The notes: generated by a model not told the origin, from the sequence alone. Positions 1 through 9,999 are shown, numbered from the stretch's first letter. The stretch: DNA of 64,000 nucleotides from Alkalibacter mobilis (GCF_015594845.1 NZ_JADNRK010000009.1:32014-96013); one strand, 5' to 3'. Program-made: numbers and translations.

Positions 1-1034
1 CCATTGTATTTGTCGCCTCCATAAAGCAAAACTACCAAATTTGATCCGTGCATTGTAGTCTGAACTTTAGGTATTTCTCTTATGATCGTATCTTGAATAT
101 TTCTTAGTGTTGATATATGAAAATTTTTAATATCAAAAGGTATGTCAACGATTTTATATGGTGGTTTCCAATTGGTCTTGGAAATTTCAAAAGAGTATTC
201 CAGCTTGTTTCTGTCTGCAAGATCTCCCTCTATTATATTTGAGAGAAGTGTTTGTTTGTAGGACGATTCTTCAGCATTTGGAGGATCAGTATCCAACAAA
301 ATATTTACAATTACTTTATTGAGACTTTCGACGATTTCCAAATCAATATTTTTGAAAGTTCGATATGATTCCAAGACTCCAATTACACCGAAAAAATTCT
401 TGCCGTCAGAAATTTTTCTGGCGATCCGTTTAAAGTTGCCTGCAAATCCCCAGTCGAGAAAGAAAGGAAAATTTCTTTTTAGTGTTTCTTCCTTGGTTTT
501 GTCAGATTCTATTTGATTCATCAGTTCCTGGGTTGCATACCCTTTTTCTCTAATATTGTCCCAAACCGGTTCATTCAGTCTTTTATCAGGATACAGATCA
601 ATCAATCTATACCTGGAATCAGTGACGATAATTGGATTTTCGAGATATTTGAATGTCAACTCCAAGATATGTCTCAAATTACGCTTTTCAATGATTGCCT
701 CAAACATATCATTTTTATATTGAAGTACTAAATTTTCATTAGTTAGCAAATCTTTGATTATCTCTGCTGATTTTTCAATCATGTTTTCTTTTACTACGAT
801 AAAGTTGCACTCGCATCCGTATTGGCAATCCACTGGCTTGTCTGAAATAATTATTTTCCCATCAATTCGTTTTGTAAACTCAGCGCTCTTCCCATAAAAT
901 ATAACGTTCTTGTTTTTGATACAATTTTCATCTGAAACGTGATATATATTATTTATATCAATTTCCAGAATATTTGTACTAATAAAATCCGTCTTATAAT
1001 TTTCAATATACTGTAGAAGGTTTTTGATTCTCAC
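1..1034 (-). CDS. PucR/CdaR-type transcriptional regulator (3' end outside window)
   Basis: An open minus-strand frame runs from a GTG at 1034 to the window edge, about 344 codons, with GGAGG five bases before the GTG. The translation begins RIKNLLQYIENYK and continues as a long soluble protein with a region like the GGDEF-like middle domain of PucR/CdaR activators (for example the stretch with NPIIVTDSRYRLIDLYP and GVIGVLESYRTF). The C-terminal PucR helix-turn-helix that would clinch the family lies beyond base 1, so the assignment rests on overall organisation. Such proteins regulate catabolic operons in response to small metabolites. It is followed upstream by the chemotaxis receptor on the same strand, but a terminator at 1143-1193 separates them. 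Confidence 0.55.
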   Translation of the reverse strand, partial: MRIKNLLQYIENYKTDFISTNILEIDINNIYHVSDENCIKNKNVIFYGKSAEFTKRIDGKIIISDKPVDCQYGCECNFIVVKENMIEKSAEIIKDLLTNENLVLQYKNDMFEAIIEKRNLRHILELTFKYLENPIIVTDSRYRLIDLYPDKRLNEPVWDNIREKGYATQELMNQIESDKTKEETLKRNFPFFLDWGFAGNFKRIARKISDGKNFFGVIGVLESYRTFKNIDLEIVESLNKVIVNILLDTDPPNAEESSYKQTLLSNIIEGDLADRNKLEYSFEISKTNWKPPYKIVDIPFDIKNFHISTLRNIQDTIIREIPKVQTTMHGSNLVVLLYGGDKYN

Positions 1035-1142
1035 GGTTTCCTCCTTAATTTTATTTTACGCACTTATCCAATTGAAATACAAATTCTATTAGTGAATTAT
1101 ATCATTTATTGAAAATTAATGAAATTAATATGAAATTTCTTG

Positions 1143-1193
1143 CAAATAAAAAATCCAAAGCAGGTGAATGGCTACAGCACTTATCTGCTTTGG
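1143..1193 (-). terminator. Rho-independent terminator after the chemotaxis receptor
   Basis: On the minus strand a CCAAAGCAG/CTGCTTTGG stem (arms 1185-1193 and 1155-1163) is followed by a T-rich run (1154-1143). It lies 26 bases past the receptor stop codon. Confidence 0.8.
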
Positions 1194-1218
1194 AAATTAA
1201 TTTTTATTATTATGTTTG

Positions 1219-3258
1219 CTAAATCATAAATTTCTCTATTTGCGCATTAAGCTCTTCAGCAATTTTAGATAATTCCTCACTGGAGTTGGATATTTCAGTC
1301 ATGGAAGCCGTCTGCTCTTCAACCGATGCTGAAGCTTGCTGACTACCTGCGGCATTTTCCTCAGATATTGCAGAAAGATTCTCCATGACCAGCTGAATGA
1401 TCTGCTTTTGATTAGTCATTTCGTTTCCGGAATTGTTCACCTTTTCTATAGCTTCTTTCATCTCTTCGATTGCATCGGAAATACCTTTAAACTTATTACT
1501 TGTTAAATCCACACTGTTGCTCTGAGATTTCACTACATCTTCAACTTCCTCCATAGTTTGAACCGCAGATTCAATTTTTTCAGAAAGATCTTTGATGACT
1601 TTGCTTATCTCTTGAGTAAATTGGTTGGACTGCTCCGCCAGGGTTCTGATCTCATCTGCAACAACTGCGAAACCCTTGCCTGCTTCACCCGCTCTTGCAG
1701 CCTCAATAGCAGCATTCAATGCAAGTAAATTAGTCTGATCAGCTATGTTTTTTATCATTTCACTGGCAGTGACGATTTCTTTGGCGCTCGCACTTGTATT
1801 TTTGATCACTTCCTGAACATCTCTGGATGACTTCCTGCTTATTTCTGTTTTTTCCACAAGATCTTTGATCAGTTTCAATCCCTCATCTTTCAAGTTGTTT
1901 ACCCTGGAAGTGGAATCATTGAGATTTGTTATGTATGTTGCATTTGAATTGACAACTTCACCCAATTCAGTCACAGATTGAAATCCTTTTTCAGTATCGT
2001 TAGCCTGCTCGCTTGCCCCGTTGGCAATCCCTTGAATAGCCATGGAAACTTCATCAGCTGCCTTTGCTGCTTCATGAGCCGTGGCAGTAAGTTCTTCTGA
2101 ATGAGCCGCCACTTGTTGAGATTTGTCCATAACATTTTTTATGATATGACGTATGGATATCTGCATACTACTTACAGCTTGAGAAATTTCTCCAAATTCA
2201 TCAGTTTTATTTATAAGGTCTGAAGGTACATCTTGGCTGAAATCTCCAGATGCCATTATATTCATCTTTTCATTGAGCTTTCTTATGGTTTTCACAGCAC
2301 CATTTGAAGTTGTAAATAATATAAAACCAAGTAAAAGTAAAGCCAACAATCCCGAAACTGCGATGGTTATAATATTTTTCATCACAGTTGCATTTACATC
2401 TTCCATAGAATATGCGATATTTATGGCCCCTACTCTGTTTCCGTCTATTTCAGCCGGTATTACGATATCGTAGACAGGGATTTTTTCATCTCCATAACTG
2501 GAACTTGAAGAATGGTCTTCCCCCTTGTCGATAGCCGAAACTACACTTGTCTTGTCTGCTGCATCTGATCCAACGCTTTCGATGTCACTATGTGCGCTTA
2601 CCTTGTAATTATTGTCTACAAACATCGCATACACTATTTCTTCGCTTGATGCCAAATCTTCAACCAATCGTTGATACCCGAATTGTTCAGTCAATTTATT
2701 AACACTGTCGGCCTCTATGCCCACTTGAACAAAAGTGCCGTCCGAATTCTTAACGTTACCATATTTAAAGTATATTCCTGTTTCAACGTCAGCCCTTATG
2801 TTTTCCATCAACTCTGTCTGGTTGTTTCTGGCAAATTCAAAAAGCGGATGATCCGGCGACGGTTCCCACCCAACGTATTCAATTATGTTTGAATATTCAA
2901 TTATGCCATCTGCATTGTAATAATTGATTTGATCAACACCCAGATCCACCGCGAGTTTGGTTATTCGTTCATTGCTCAGTTCATTTCCCAAACTTGCAGC
3001 AACTTTGGCAGCTCCTCTGATTTGATTTTCGATCAATTCATTGATTACCTCCAAAGAATCGGTGTTGTCCTCCAACCTGCTTTCAAACTCCTGCAAAATG
3101 AATAATCCGTTTTGATCCATTTGATGGATCAAGCTGGATCTGCTTGTCAGCGAAGATATGATTCCGATGGAAATTACAGAAAGTATAACAACGATGATCG
3201 GTATGACAAGTAATTTAGTCTTTATTGAATTTTTCCTCTTTTTCACGTTATTGCCCAT
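1219..3258 (-). CDS. Methyl-accepting chemotaxis protein with Cache sensor
   Basis: Transmembrane receptor that couples an extracellular ligand signal to CheA/CheW and the flagellar motor. The 679-residue protein has a basic N-terminus, a first membrane helix at about residues 15-36, a large extracytoplasmic sensor of the Cache type (about 40-290), a second membrane helix (about 295-315), HAMP and then the coiled-coil signalling domain. The highly conserved hairpin tip is clear ([20 protein letters not shown] then [15 protein letters not shown]). There is no C-terminal CheR-tethering pentapeptide. The ligand cannot be read from the sequence. A flagellin gene at 43.4 kb agrees with a motile host. 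Confidence 0.95.
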   Translation of the reverse strand: MGNNVKKRKNSIKTKLLVIPIIVVILSVISIGIISSLTSRSSLIHQMDQNGLFILQEFESRLEDNTDSLEVINELIENQIRGAAKVAASLGNELSNERITKLAVDLGVDQINYYNADGIIEYSNIIEYVGWEPSPDHPLFEFARNNQTELMENIRADVETGIYFKYGNVKNSDGTFVQVGIEADSVNKLTEQFGYQRLVEDLASSEEIVYAMFVDNNYKVSAHSDIESVGSDAADKTSVVSAIDKGEDHSSSSSYGDEKIPVYDIVIPAEIDGNRVGAINIAYSMEDVNATVMKNIITIAVSGLLALLLLGFILFTTSNGAVKTIRKLNEKMNIMASGDFSQDVPSDLINKTDEFGEISQAVSSMQISIRHIIKNVMDKSQQVAAHSEELTATAHEAAKAADEVSMAIQGIANGASEQANDTEKGFQSVTELGEVVNSNATYITNLNDSTSRVNNLKDEGLKLIKDLVEKTEISRKSSRDVQEVIKNTSASAKEIVTASEMIKNIADQTNLLALNAAIEAARAGEAGKGFAVVADEIRTLAEQSNQFTQEISKVIKDLSEKIESAVQTMEEVEDVVKSQSNSVDLTSNKFKGISDAIEEMKEAIEKVNNSGNEMTNQKQIIQLVMENLSAISEENAAGSQQASASVEEQTASMTEISNSSEELSKIAEELNAQIEKFMI

Positions 3259-3376
3259 TTTTCCCCTCCTATTTAATATGATAAAAATTTATAAAAAGTA
3301 TCTTATTTATATTAAATCGGCAGTAAAGGGTTTTTGTTAAGAGCATCTATGATCGATTCGCAAAAAATTATGAAAA

Positions 3377-3404
3377 AATCGATGAGAAAACTCTCTCATC
3401 GATT
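3377..3404 (-). terminator. Rho-independent terminator after the DUF362 gene
   Basis: Arms 3377-3387 and 3394-3404 form an AATCGATGAGA/TCTCATCGATT stem; on the minus strand it is followed by TTTTTT. It sits directly after the stop codon of the gene ending at 3413. Confidence 0.8.
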
Positions 3405-3412
3405 AAACCAAA

Positions 3413-4504
3413 TTAAATCTGCTTGCGTAAAAATTCTATTATTTCGATAGCTTTGGGAGGACATCCGTTAACGTAGTTATCAAATTCCTTGGTGCAGATA
3501 CCAATTCCAATATCTCCGGTTTTGCCTTTGAAGCCTTGACCAATCGATATTTTTTTCTTAATTTTTCTCAATTCACCGGTTTCATCCAATCTGTCAAGAG
3601 CATGTATAAGGCTACCATAGCATGCACTGCATGCGTCATTTTCAATTACCAAGGAAGACAGTCTTTCCACTTTTCGCCCTGGTGAAAAAGTTTTTTCAAA
3701 ACCTTTTGCTTCATTCAATTCGATCAGATTTGCTGAAGAAGTATCTGCATTCCCAACTCCAAGACTTTCAGCAAATTTTATGTATGGAACATCTTCCAAA
3801 GAATACCCCATTAAATCACAAATATACGCATCACATAATACTGGATCTGTTGCACCGATAATCCTGTTCATGGGCACAGGATTTCCACCCTCTTCAAAGT
3901 TCAGGTCACCGCATATTCCATCGACTAGTATGAAATCATTTTTTGCAATTACATTTAGATGTGCAATGGGCTTATGCAATCCCATGGTATGGAATTTTCT
4001 TTTTTCCTTGTTGGGGATCACACCTTTGTTATTTTTAAGTGCACATGTTACATTCGTCTGGCAATGACCTTTTAAAACAGGCATATTTATCATAAAATCG
4101 ACTTCCATAGCACTGTCGCATATATTTATATCCACACCTTTGCAATCGTACAACTTGTACGAATCCTTTTGAGTATCAATCAGTTCTATCCCGTACTTTT
4201 TATGTAAATCCTTGTAACCGCAGGCCTGGAATGCTTCGGAAGTCCGATCTCCCACCCACGACCCTTCTATAACAGCCAAATTCTTGAACCCCTTTTCCAG
4301 CAGATACTCTATGGCTCCAGCAACCATTTTCGGATGTGTCGTTGCTCCACCCTCTGCTGGTCTTGCTACTACAAGGTTAGGCTTTAATCCTATTTTTCTG
4401 TTTTTGTCGCCTATCATTTCTTCGATTTTTGATGCCGCCAATACTTGTTTTGCCATCTCTTTGGGATCTTTTCCGTATACTATGATCAAATCTTTCTTGT
4501 CCAT
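3413..4504 (-). CDS. DUF362 domain-containing protein
   Basis: A 363-residue protein of the DUF362 family, which is common in anaerobes and often fused or linked to ferredoxin domains. The family pattern is visible: KIGLKPNLV, the conserved ATTHP segment, VDFMINMPVLKGH and the NNKGVIPNKEKR stretch. Instead of a classic 2[4Fe-4S] ferredoxin tail it has scattered cysteines (CSACYGS about residue 295, CTKEF and NGCPPKAIE near the C-terminus), which may hold an Fe-S cluster. No biochemical function is firmly known for this group. It is monocistronic, between its own terminator and a small membrane-protein gene on the same strand. Confidence 0.85.
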   Translation of the reverse strand: MDKKDLIIVYGKDPKEMAKQVLAASKIEEMIGDKNRKIGLKPNLVVARPAEGGATTHPKMVAGAIEYLLEKGFKNLAVIEGSWVGDRTSEAFQACGYKDLHKKYGIELIDTQKDSYKLYDCKGVDINICDSAMEVDFMINMPVLKGHCQTNVTCALKNNKGVIPNKEKRKFHTMGLHKPIAHLNVIAKNDFILVDGICGDLNFEEGGNPVPMNRIIGATDPVLCDAYICDLMGYSLEDVPYIKFAESLGVGNADTSSANLIELNEAKGFEKTFSPGRKVERLSSLVIENDACSACYGSLIHALDRLDETGELRKIKKKISIGQGFKGKTGDIGIGICTKEFDNYVNGCPPKAIEIIEFLRKQI

Positions 4505-4609
4505 AATCTCCCACCTTCCTTAGTTTAAATTCAATGATACTTCTATTTTTCCAGGCAAACAATGTTTAAATGGTACAAATCACGCCCTCGTTTCATATAC
4601 AAAATACCC

Positions 4610-4780
4610 TTATCTATTTTTTCTAAGTATATTAAGTCCGGTAAAAAGCAAACCAACTCCTATGATGGTCAGGGATGGTCTCTCATAACCCAATCCCATC
4701 AAATAGTTTACGGCATTGAACAAAAGCATCGCCAATCCTAACGCCCAAAACATGATTCCCTGAGTTCTCTTGTTTTTCAT
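4610..4780 (-). CDS. Small membrane protein, 56 residues
   Basis: A short reading frame with a good ribosome binding site (CGGAGG, seven bases before ATG). The product begins MKNKRTQGIMFWALGL and has two hydrophobic helices (about residues 9-27 and 37-50) separated by a short GYERPS turn, ending in basic LRKNR. This layout resembles the many small two-helix inner-membrane proteins of Firmicutes. I do not recognise a named family. The codon use and strong ribosome binding site make it likely real. Confidence 0.55.
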   Translation of the reverse strand: MKNKRTQGIMFWALGLAMLLFNAVNYLMGLGYERPSLTIIGVGLLFTGLNILRKNR

Positions 4781-5024
4781 AATTTCCTCCGATTCAATAT
4801 ATTTTATGCATTTTTTATTCGCAAGTGTATTTTCTACAAATAACTACTACTAAATTACTATAATACGTTCATTATGGTCAAGTCTACCATTAATATATTA
4901 TAAATAAATTTAGATTCGAAAACTTGCTCAATATCTATTTTAGCAAAATTTTCCAACATATAAATTCATATAGTAAAATATATTTATAATACAAAAATAC
5001 TCACGTTTAAATAGAGCGATTTCG

Positions 5025-5053
5025 TTGACTTTTATCAAAATTATGAATAAACT
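5025..5053 (+). promoter_or_regulatory. Predicted sigma-A promoter of prxU
   Basis: TTGACT at 5025-5030 and TAAACT at 5048-5053 are separated by 17 bases, about 40 bases before the prxU start. The rest of 4781-5024 is A/T-rich with no gene seen. Confidence 0.5.
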
Positions 5054-5094
5054 GTAATTGTAAGGGAATATAAATTTGAAAGGAGTTGTTAAAC

Positions 5095-5688
5095 ATGCTA
5101 GTCACTAAACAAGCCCCTGATTTTACCGGATCAGCTTTTTATCAAGGCAAGATCAAAAAGGTTTCCTTGTCTGACTACCGTGGTAAATGGGTCGTCGTAT
5201 GTTTCTATCCAGGCGATTTCACATTCGTCTGACCGACCGAAATCTCACACATAGCCGTGAGCTATGACAAACTACAGGAGTTAAATGTTGAAGTGCTTTC
5301 CGTAAGTACAGACAGCGTCTTCTCTCACAAGATATGGAACGAAACAGAACTCAGCAAGATGGCAGGCAAAGACATGCCTTTCCCAATGGTTTCAGATCAA
5401 ACCGGTGCAATAGGCAAGCTTTATGGAGTTTATGACGAAGATGCCGGACAAAACGTTCGTGGAAGATTCCTCATCGATCCCGATGGCATTATCCAAGCAG
5501 CCGAGATATTGAGCCCACCGGTAGGAAGAAATCCAAAAGAACTTGTTCGTCAAATCAAGGCTTACCAGCATCATCAAAAGACTGGAGAGGTCATGCCCTC
5601 TGGTTGGGAAGAAGGTGGCAGCACTCTTAAACCTTCAACCGATTTGGCTGGAAATGTTTGGAAGGTTTGGCAGCCGCCCAAGGAATAA
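5095..5688 (+). CDS. prxU: Selenocysteine-containing peroxiredoxin (in-frame UGA at codon 46)
   Basis: AhpC/TSA-type peroxiredoxin that reduces peroxides in the cytoplasm. The frame starts at ATG 5095 (AAAGGAG ribosome site) and is interrupted only by TGA at 5230-5232; reading it as selenocysteine gives the peroxidatic motif FTFVUPTE, where U occupies the place of the catalytic cysteine. The frame then stays open to TAA at 5688, giving 197 residues, normal for the family. An AhpC-like C-terminus is present (GEVMPSGW), but the usual resolving cysteine of GEVCP is methionine. Cys36 is the only other thiol I see. The gene lies immediately upstream of selC, selA and selB, supporting UGA recoding. 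Annotation from 5257 onward as a shorter ORF would be wrong. Confidence 0.93.
5233..5261 (+). promoter_or_regulatory. Bacterial SECIS-like hairpin after the prxU UGA
   Basis: After the UGA come 11 bases (5233-5243) and then a CTCAC/GTGAG stem (5244-5248 with 5257-5261) around an 8-base loop ACATAGCC. The spacing equals the 11-base distance known for the minimal E. coli fdhF SECIS apical hairpin, the part bound by SelB. The loop sequence differs from E. coli, as is usual between species. Confidence 0.6.
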
Positions 5689-5731
5689 CATTAGTAAGAT
5701 GGGTTATTAAAAGCTGTTATAAATAAATGGT

Positions 5732-5767
5732 GGTGGTTCGAGATATAAGTATGATATTCGAACCACC
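5732..5767. terminator. Hairpin after prxU
   Basis: GGTGGTTCGA (5732-5741) pairs with TCGAACCACC (5758-5767). The trailing sequence is CTTTAAAAAAATTT, so the U-run is imperfect; likely a terminator or 3'-end stabiliser of prxU. Confidence 0.5.
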
Positions 5768-5826
5768 TTTAAAAAAATTTAATTTTGTGTATAATTTTTT
5801 TATCTTAAAAGCTATAATCAAATCAT

Positions 5827-5923
5827 GGGAACGGATAAGCCCTGGTGGGTTTCACGGACTTCAAATCCGATGTCGGGCGGCAAGACCGTCCGAGGTGGGT
5901 TCAATTCCTACACGCTCCCGCCA
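5827..5923 (+). tRNA. selC: tRNA-Sec (anticodon UCA)
   Basis: Selenocysteine tRNA. The features particular to tRNA-Sec are present: a 6-bp D stem (AAGCCC/GGGTTT), anticodon arm CGGACTTCAAATCCG with anticodon TCA, a long variable arm (CGGGCGG/CCGTCCG), a T arm GTGGGTTCAATTCCTAC and an encoded 3' GCCA. Length 97 bases. In the 8-bp acceptor stem, pairs 5 (A with C) and 8 (G with A) do not match as written, which is odd for this tRNA. It is placed between prxU and selA. Confidence 0.9.
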
Positions 5924-5942
5924 TTTTTAATGAAATTTACTA

Positions 5943-5976
5943 TGACTGGGAAGTCCATTCATCCCGGTCATTTTTT
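5943..5976 (+). terminator. Terminator between selC and selA
   Basis: TGACTGGG (5943-5950) pairs with CCCGGTCA (5963-5970), one G-T pair, followed by TTTTTT. It ends a few bases before the selA ribosome binding site, so read-through of this hairpin may set selAB levels. Confidence 0.75.
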
Positions 5977-5993
5977 GCATAGGAGGAATCTTG

Positions 5994-7424
5994 ATGGTCG
6001 CAGTTGACAAAAAATCAGTTCTTAGATCCATACCCCCAGTTAATGATCTGCTGGGAGATCCTATAATAATTGATTGCATTGAATCTCTAGGCAGAGAAAC
6101 AGTTATTATTCATTTAAGGAAAATTTTGCAAAAAACAAAAGATTCTATAATTGCGAACAAAGAACATCGACTCAACTTGAAAATTCAAGATAAAGGGGAT
6201 TTAAAACTTCAAATAATATCAGATTTGGTTGAATCCCTAAAGATTCAAGAGATGCGTTCTTTAAAAAAAGTAATCAATGCAACCGGGATTGTTCTTCACA
6301 CAAATCTAGGCCGAGCGCCCTTGCCTGACAGAGCTATAAACAAAGTTGCAGAGATCTCTTCCGGTTACAGCAATCTAGAGTACGATCTGGAAAAGGGCAA
6401 AAGGGGTTCCAGATACGATCACCTTGAAGAAGATTTGTGCAGATTGACCGGATCTGAATCTGCTGTGATCGTCAATAACAATGCGGCAGCCGTATTCTTG
6501 TGTCTCAATACGTTTGCTCAAGGTAAAGAAGTGATAGTGTCTCGTGGAGAACAAGTTGAAATCGGTGGCAGTTTTAGAATTCCCGAGATAATCCAACAAA
6601 GTGGTTGTTTTATCAAAGAAGTGGGCACCACCAACAAGACCCATCCATCCGATTACGAAAATGCCTTAAGCGACAACACATCGATCCTACTTAAGGTTCA
6701 CACCAGCAACTATAAAATTTCCGGATTTGTCTCATCAGTGGATTTAAAAGATATTTTGGTACCTGCAGAATGTCACGACATAATCAAAATGGAAGATCTG
6801 GGCAGTGGTTGCCTTTCTGAGTTGTCACTACTGGGACTTTCTCATGAAAAAACGCCAAAGGATTGTCTTGATGCCGGTGCTGACATCGTAACTTTTAGCG
6901 GAGATAAGCTCCTGGGTGGGTCGCAAGCGGGAATAATAATAGGCAAAAAAAATCTGATCGAAAGAATCAAAAAAAATCCATTGGCCAGGATAGTTAGATG
7001 CGACAAAATGACCATAGCGGCAATGAGTGCTGTTTTGGATATCTATCTTAGAACTGAAAATTTCATCAGCGAGATCCCTGTCTTGGAAATGCTTCATAAG
7101 GATAAAAATCAACTTTCAGAAGCTGCTAGACTACTGGAAGATACATTAAATAAAACTATGGAAAATTTATGCACCACAGAAATCATTGACGTCGAAGAAG
7201 AAGCCGGTGGAGGTTCTCTCCCTGGTGCAGTGCTGGAGGGCAAAGCAGTTGGAATACATGTTGTCGACAAATCTTTAAATTCCATTGCAAAATCTTTACG
7301 ACAATGCAAAAGACCTATTATTTGCCGCATTGTCAATAATAAGTTGCTTCTTCATGTTCGAACCCTTAAAAAGGAAGACTTTCCCATAATTGCTGAAGAA
7401 TTGCGAAAGGTTTTAGGTGATTGA
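5994..7424 (+). CDS. selA: L-seryl-tRNA(Sec) selenium transferase
   Basis: PLP-dependent enzyme converting Ser-tRNA(Sec) to Sec-tRNA(Sec) with selenophosphate, in the cytoplasm. The 476-residue protein shows the family hallmarks: KKVINATGIVLHTNLGRAPL near residue 95, NNNAAAVFL, the segment with ARGEQVEIGG-like SRGEQVEIGGSFRIP, and the PLP lysine in FSGDKLLGGSQAG (Lys at about 305). ATG 5994 is preferred over the in-frame TTG at 5991 because AGGAGG lies seven bases before it. The next gene selB starts two bases past its stop, so the two are co-transcribed. SelD, which would supply selenophosphate, is not in the window. Confidence 0.97.
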   Translation: MVAVDKKSVLRSIPPVNDLLGDPIIIDCIESLGRETVIIHLRKILQKTKDSIIANKEHRLNLKIQDKGDLKLQIISDLVESLKIQEMRSLKKVINATGIVLHTNLGRAPLPDRAINKVAEISSGYSNLEYDLEKGKRGSRYDHLEEDLCRLTGSESAVIVNNNAAAVFLCLNTFAQGKEVIVSRGEQVEIGGSFRIPEIIQQSGCFIKEVGTTNKTHPSDYENALSDNTSILLKVHTSNYKISGFVSSVDLKDILVPAECHDIIKMEDLGSGCLSELSLLGLSHEKTPKDCLDAGADIVTFSGDKLLGGSQAGIIIGKKNLIERIKKNPLARIVRCDKMTIAAMSAVLDIYLRTENFISEIPVLEMLHKDKNQLSEAARLLEDTLNKTMENLCTTEIIDVEEEAGGGSLPGAVLEGKAVGIHVVDKSLNSIAKSLRQCKRPIICRIVNNKLLLHVRTLKKEDFPIIAEELRKVLGD

Positions 7425-7425
7425 C

Positions 7426-9345
7426 ATGAAACACATAACTCTCGGAACAGCGGGACACATCGACCACGGAAAGACAGCTTTGGTTAAAATCCTGACCGGG
7501 GCAGATACGGACAGATTGAAAGAGGAAAAAATCCGTGGCATGACCATAGAATTGGGATTTGCTCACATGGAGGTCCCCTCCGGTTCTACGGTCTCCATTA
7601 TTGATGTTCCCGGACATGAAAAATTCATCAAAACTATGGTTGCCGGTATAACTGGAATAGATTTCGTAATTTTGGTCGTAGCAGCAGATGAAGGCATAAT
7701 GCCTCAAACCAGGGAACATTTGGATATTTTGTCAGTCTTGGGTGTAAACACTGGATTTGTTGCTCTGACTAAATCCGATTTGGTTGATAAAGCTACGATC
7801 TTCAATAGACAAAAAGAAATTGCTACAGCTCTTAAGGAAACATCCTTAGATGGAATAGATATAATTCCTGTCTCTTCCATCACCGGTGAAGGTGTCGAAT
7901 CCATCATAAATAAGATCGATGAACTTACAATAAAATCTTCCAAAAATTCCTACCAATCTTTATTCAGACTTCCTGTGGATAGAGTATTCACCATCACCGG
8001 GCATGGCACCATAGTTACGGGGACTGTTTCCGGCGGCATAATTAAAAAGGGTGATACAGTTGAAATTTTACCCGAAGGTTTGTCATCCAAAGTTCGAAGT
8101 ATTCAAGTCAGAAACAATTCTGTGACTGCTGCTATTGCTGGAGACAGGTGTGCTCTTAACCTTTCAGGTATAGAAAAGCAGGATATTAAAAGAGGGACCG
8201 TAGTAATTGAAAAAGATATGACAAAGCCTGTTTCTCTGATGGATGCTGTCGTTCACATGGTTCCCGGAAGCGTTGAACTTATTCATAACCAAAGAGTGCA
8301 TCTACATACAGGTACCACTACCGTTATAGCCAGGATCCGAATGTTAAACGGTGACAGTATCGAAGAAGGTTCTAAAGGCTACGTTCAACTCAGATTAGAA
8401 GAACCAATAGTAGCACTTAGAGGCGATCGCTTTATAATTCGCTCCTACTCCCCAGTTAAAACAATTGGCGGTGGAACCATACTCTTTCACAAAACCAAAA
8501 GCAGAAAACGCTTTGATCCAAAGTCTTTTGAAATGCTTCAAATCGCTGAATCAGAAAACACTAGAGATCTCTTGGAAACCATAGTTTTTGATTCGAAGGG
8601 TCTGTTCAATCTGGAATCACTTTATAAAACAACTCTTTTAGACCGTGATCTAATTAAAAAAATATTGGATGGCATGATCAAAGAAGGAACTGTCCGATAT
8701 TTAAGTTCTTCAGGCAACTACTTGAATAAAACTTGGTACGATGAAATAGTGTCAAAGATAAATGAAGAATTAGAAATATTTTTTAAAAAACATCCCTATA
8801 GATATCGAATGCTAAAGGAAGAAATTAAGAATAAAATTTTACCAGACTCGTCGGCCAAAGAATTTGAAGAATTGGCTGACATGTTGATTGAGGAAGAAAA
8901 ATTCAAGATTGACAGTCAATATTTTGAACCAATAGATAAAACAAGGCTTCAGTCTATAAAGACCTCTAGAGAAATAAACACAATCAAAGGCATTTTTTTA
9001 AATGAAGACCATCCGGTATGGACCATTTCACAAGTCTCCGAAAAAGTTAAAATCCCTCAAAAAACGGTGGAAGAGATCCTGCGTTTTTTGTCTGCGACTC
9101 AAATATTGGTGGAAGTTGAACCTGGATCATTTGTTTCAGCCAATAGCATCAATTTGGTATATAACCTTGTGGTTTCACAAATTAAAACCCATGGTGCCAT
9201 TACTGTAGCTCAGCTAAGGGACATTTTGAACACCAGTAGAAAGTCATCCATATATTTTCTGGAATACTTTGATTCCATAGGTGTTACAGTGCGTTTAGAC
9301 AACGACAGGGTTCCAGGACCGAATTTTGATAAATTCCGAACTTAA
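7426..9345 (+). CDS. selB: Selenocysteine-specific elongation factor
   Basis: GTPase that carries Sec-tRNA(Sec) to the ribosome and binds the SECIS hairpin in the mRNA. The N-terminus has the EF-Tu-like GTPase with G1 [11 protein letters not shown] (residues 7-17), G3 DVPGHE, and NKXD-type ALTKSDL; beta-barrel domains II and III follow; the C-terminal third is a series of winged-helix domains that in SelB bind SECIS RNA (for example the [19 protein letters not shown] and [15 protein letters not shown] helices). 639 residues, standard length. ATG 7426 follows AGGTGA at five bases; a GTG at 7417 overlapping selA is a less likely start. Confidence 0.97.
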   Translation: MKHITLGTAGHIDHGKTALVKILTGADTDRLKEEKIRGMTIELGFAHMEVPSGSTVSIIDVPGHEKFIKTMVAGITGIDFVILVVAADEGIMPQTREHLDILSVLGVNTGFVALTKSDLVDKATIFNRQKEIATALKETSLDGIDIIPVSSITGEGVESIINKIDELTIKSSKNSYQSLFRLPVDRVFTITGHGTIVTGTVSGGIIKKGDTVEILPEGLSSKVRSIQVRNNSVTAAIAGDRCALNLSGIEKQDIKRGTVVIEKDMTKPVSLMDAVVHMVPGSVELIHNQRVHLHTGTTTVIARIRMLNGDSIEEGSKGYVQLRLEEPIVALRGDRFIIRSYSPVKTIGGGTILFHKTKSRKRFDPKSFEMLQIAESENTRDLLETIVFDSKGLFNLESLYKTTLLDRDLIKKILDGMIKEGTVRYLSSSGNYLNKTWYDEIVSKINEELEIFFKKHPYRYRMLKEEIKNKILPDSSAKEFEELADMLIEEEKFKIDSQYFEPIDKTRLQSIKTSREINTIKGIFLNEDHPVWTISQVSEKVKIPQKTVEEILRFLSATQILVEVEPGSFVSANSINLVYNLVVSQIKTHGAITVAQLRDILNTSRKSSIYFLEYFDSIGVTVRLDNDRVPGPNFDKFRT

Positions 9346-9350
9346 AAAAA

Positions 9351-9381
9351 CTGCATCTCAGCTGATCTGAGGTGCAGTTTT
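9351..9381 (+). terminator. Terminator after selB (possibly bidirectional)
   Basis: CTGCATCTCAG (9351-9361) pairs with CTGAGGTGCAG (9367-9377), followed by TTTTAAT on the plus strand and by a T-run on the minus strand as well. It lies between the convergent selB and the DUF2284 gene. Confidence 0.8.
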
Positions 9382-9913
9382 AATATAAGATCAAACAAAA
9401 CCATGTTACTACATTATGCCCATTTAAAAATGTCATATTATGATTTTCACAAATTTCAGTAACCAAAATAGTCTGGCTTTCTATGCATGGATACATTTTT
9501 TCGGGGTATTTGCATCTGGCATCCGGGTATGCGCAGACATCACATATCTCGCAAGACTCTGCCGTCAAAACCAGCACATCCGCATCCTTGCCAAAAACTT
9601 CACGGTGTACAGCTTGAACTATGTCTGTATGCTCATGCCTTGCTCCAAGCATTTCCTCCATATTCAAAATATCCTTCACTTCAGAAATTGTGCTGAATAT
9701 AAATGCATTTTTATAATTTGTGCATCGTTGTCTACATTCTTCCAAAGTTCCCACTGCGGGAGGACAAGACCACGAGTTGCCATATTGTGGACACTGTGCT
9801 TCACAGATCTTTCTTACATTAGGATAAAAATTCAACTCGTCCGTATTGAAAAAAGCATATTCAAATATGGGGTATTTGGCAATCCCCTTTTCAATTTCTT
9901 CTCTTGAAATCAT
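9380..9913 (-). CDS. DUF2284 cysteine-rich metal-binding protein
   Basis: A 177-residue protein of the DUF2284 family (predicted metal-binding). Clusters of cysteines are conserved: CEAQCPQYGNSWSCPPAVG near residues 37-55, then CRQRC, and later CEICDVCAYPDARCKYPEKM with a PCIES motif. The pattern suggests an Fe-S cluster or zinc. Function is not established; the family is frequent in anaerobes and methanogens, often near redox and corrinoid genes. It faces selB across a shared terminator; the ribosome binding site is weak. Confidence 0.8.
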   Translation of the reverse strand: MISREEIEKGIAKYPIFEYAFFNTDELNFYPNVRKICEAQCPQYGNSWSCPPAVGTLEECRQRCTNYKNAFIFSTISEVKDILNMEEMLGARHEHTDIVQAVHREVFGKDADVLVLTAESCEICDVCAYPDARCKYPEKMYPCIESQTILVTEICENHNMTFLNGHNVVTWFCLILY

Positions 9914-9999
9914 GTAATCATTCCAATCATCTAAATTATTCTGATATATATGTTATCATAAATTTAATGATTGGAACAATATCAAAATATATCTGCTCA

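Noticed and set aside
5257..5688. Short peroxiredoxin frame starting after the TGA
   Set aside because: It is the 3' part of the selenoprotein; the true start is 5095 with UGA read as selenocysteine.
5727..5930. Plus-strand frame of 67 codons over selC
   Set aside because: It lies on the tRNA-Sec gene and the prxU hairpin; no ribosome site.
9440..9907. Plus-strand frame of 155 codons
   Set aside because: It lies antisense to the conserved DUF2284 gene and has no protein-like pattern.
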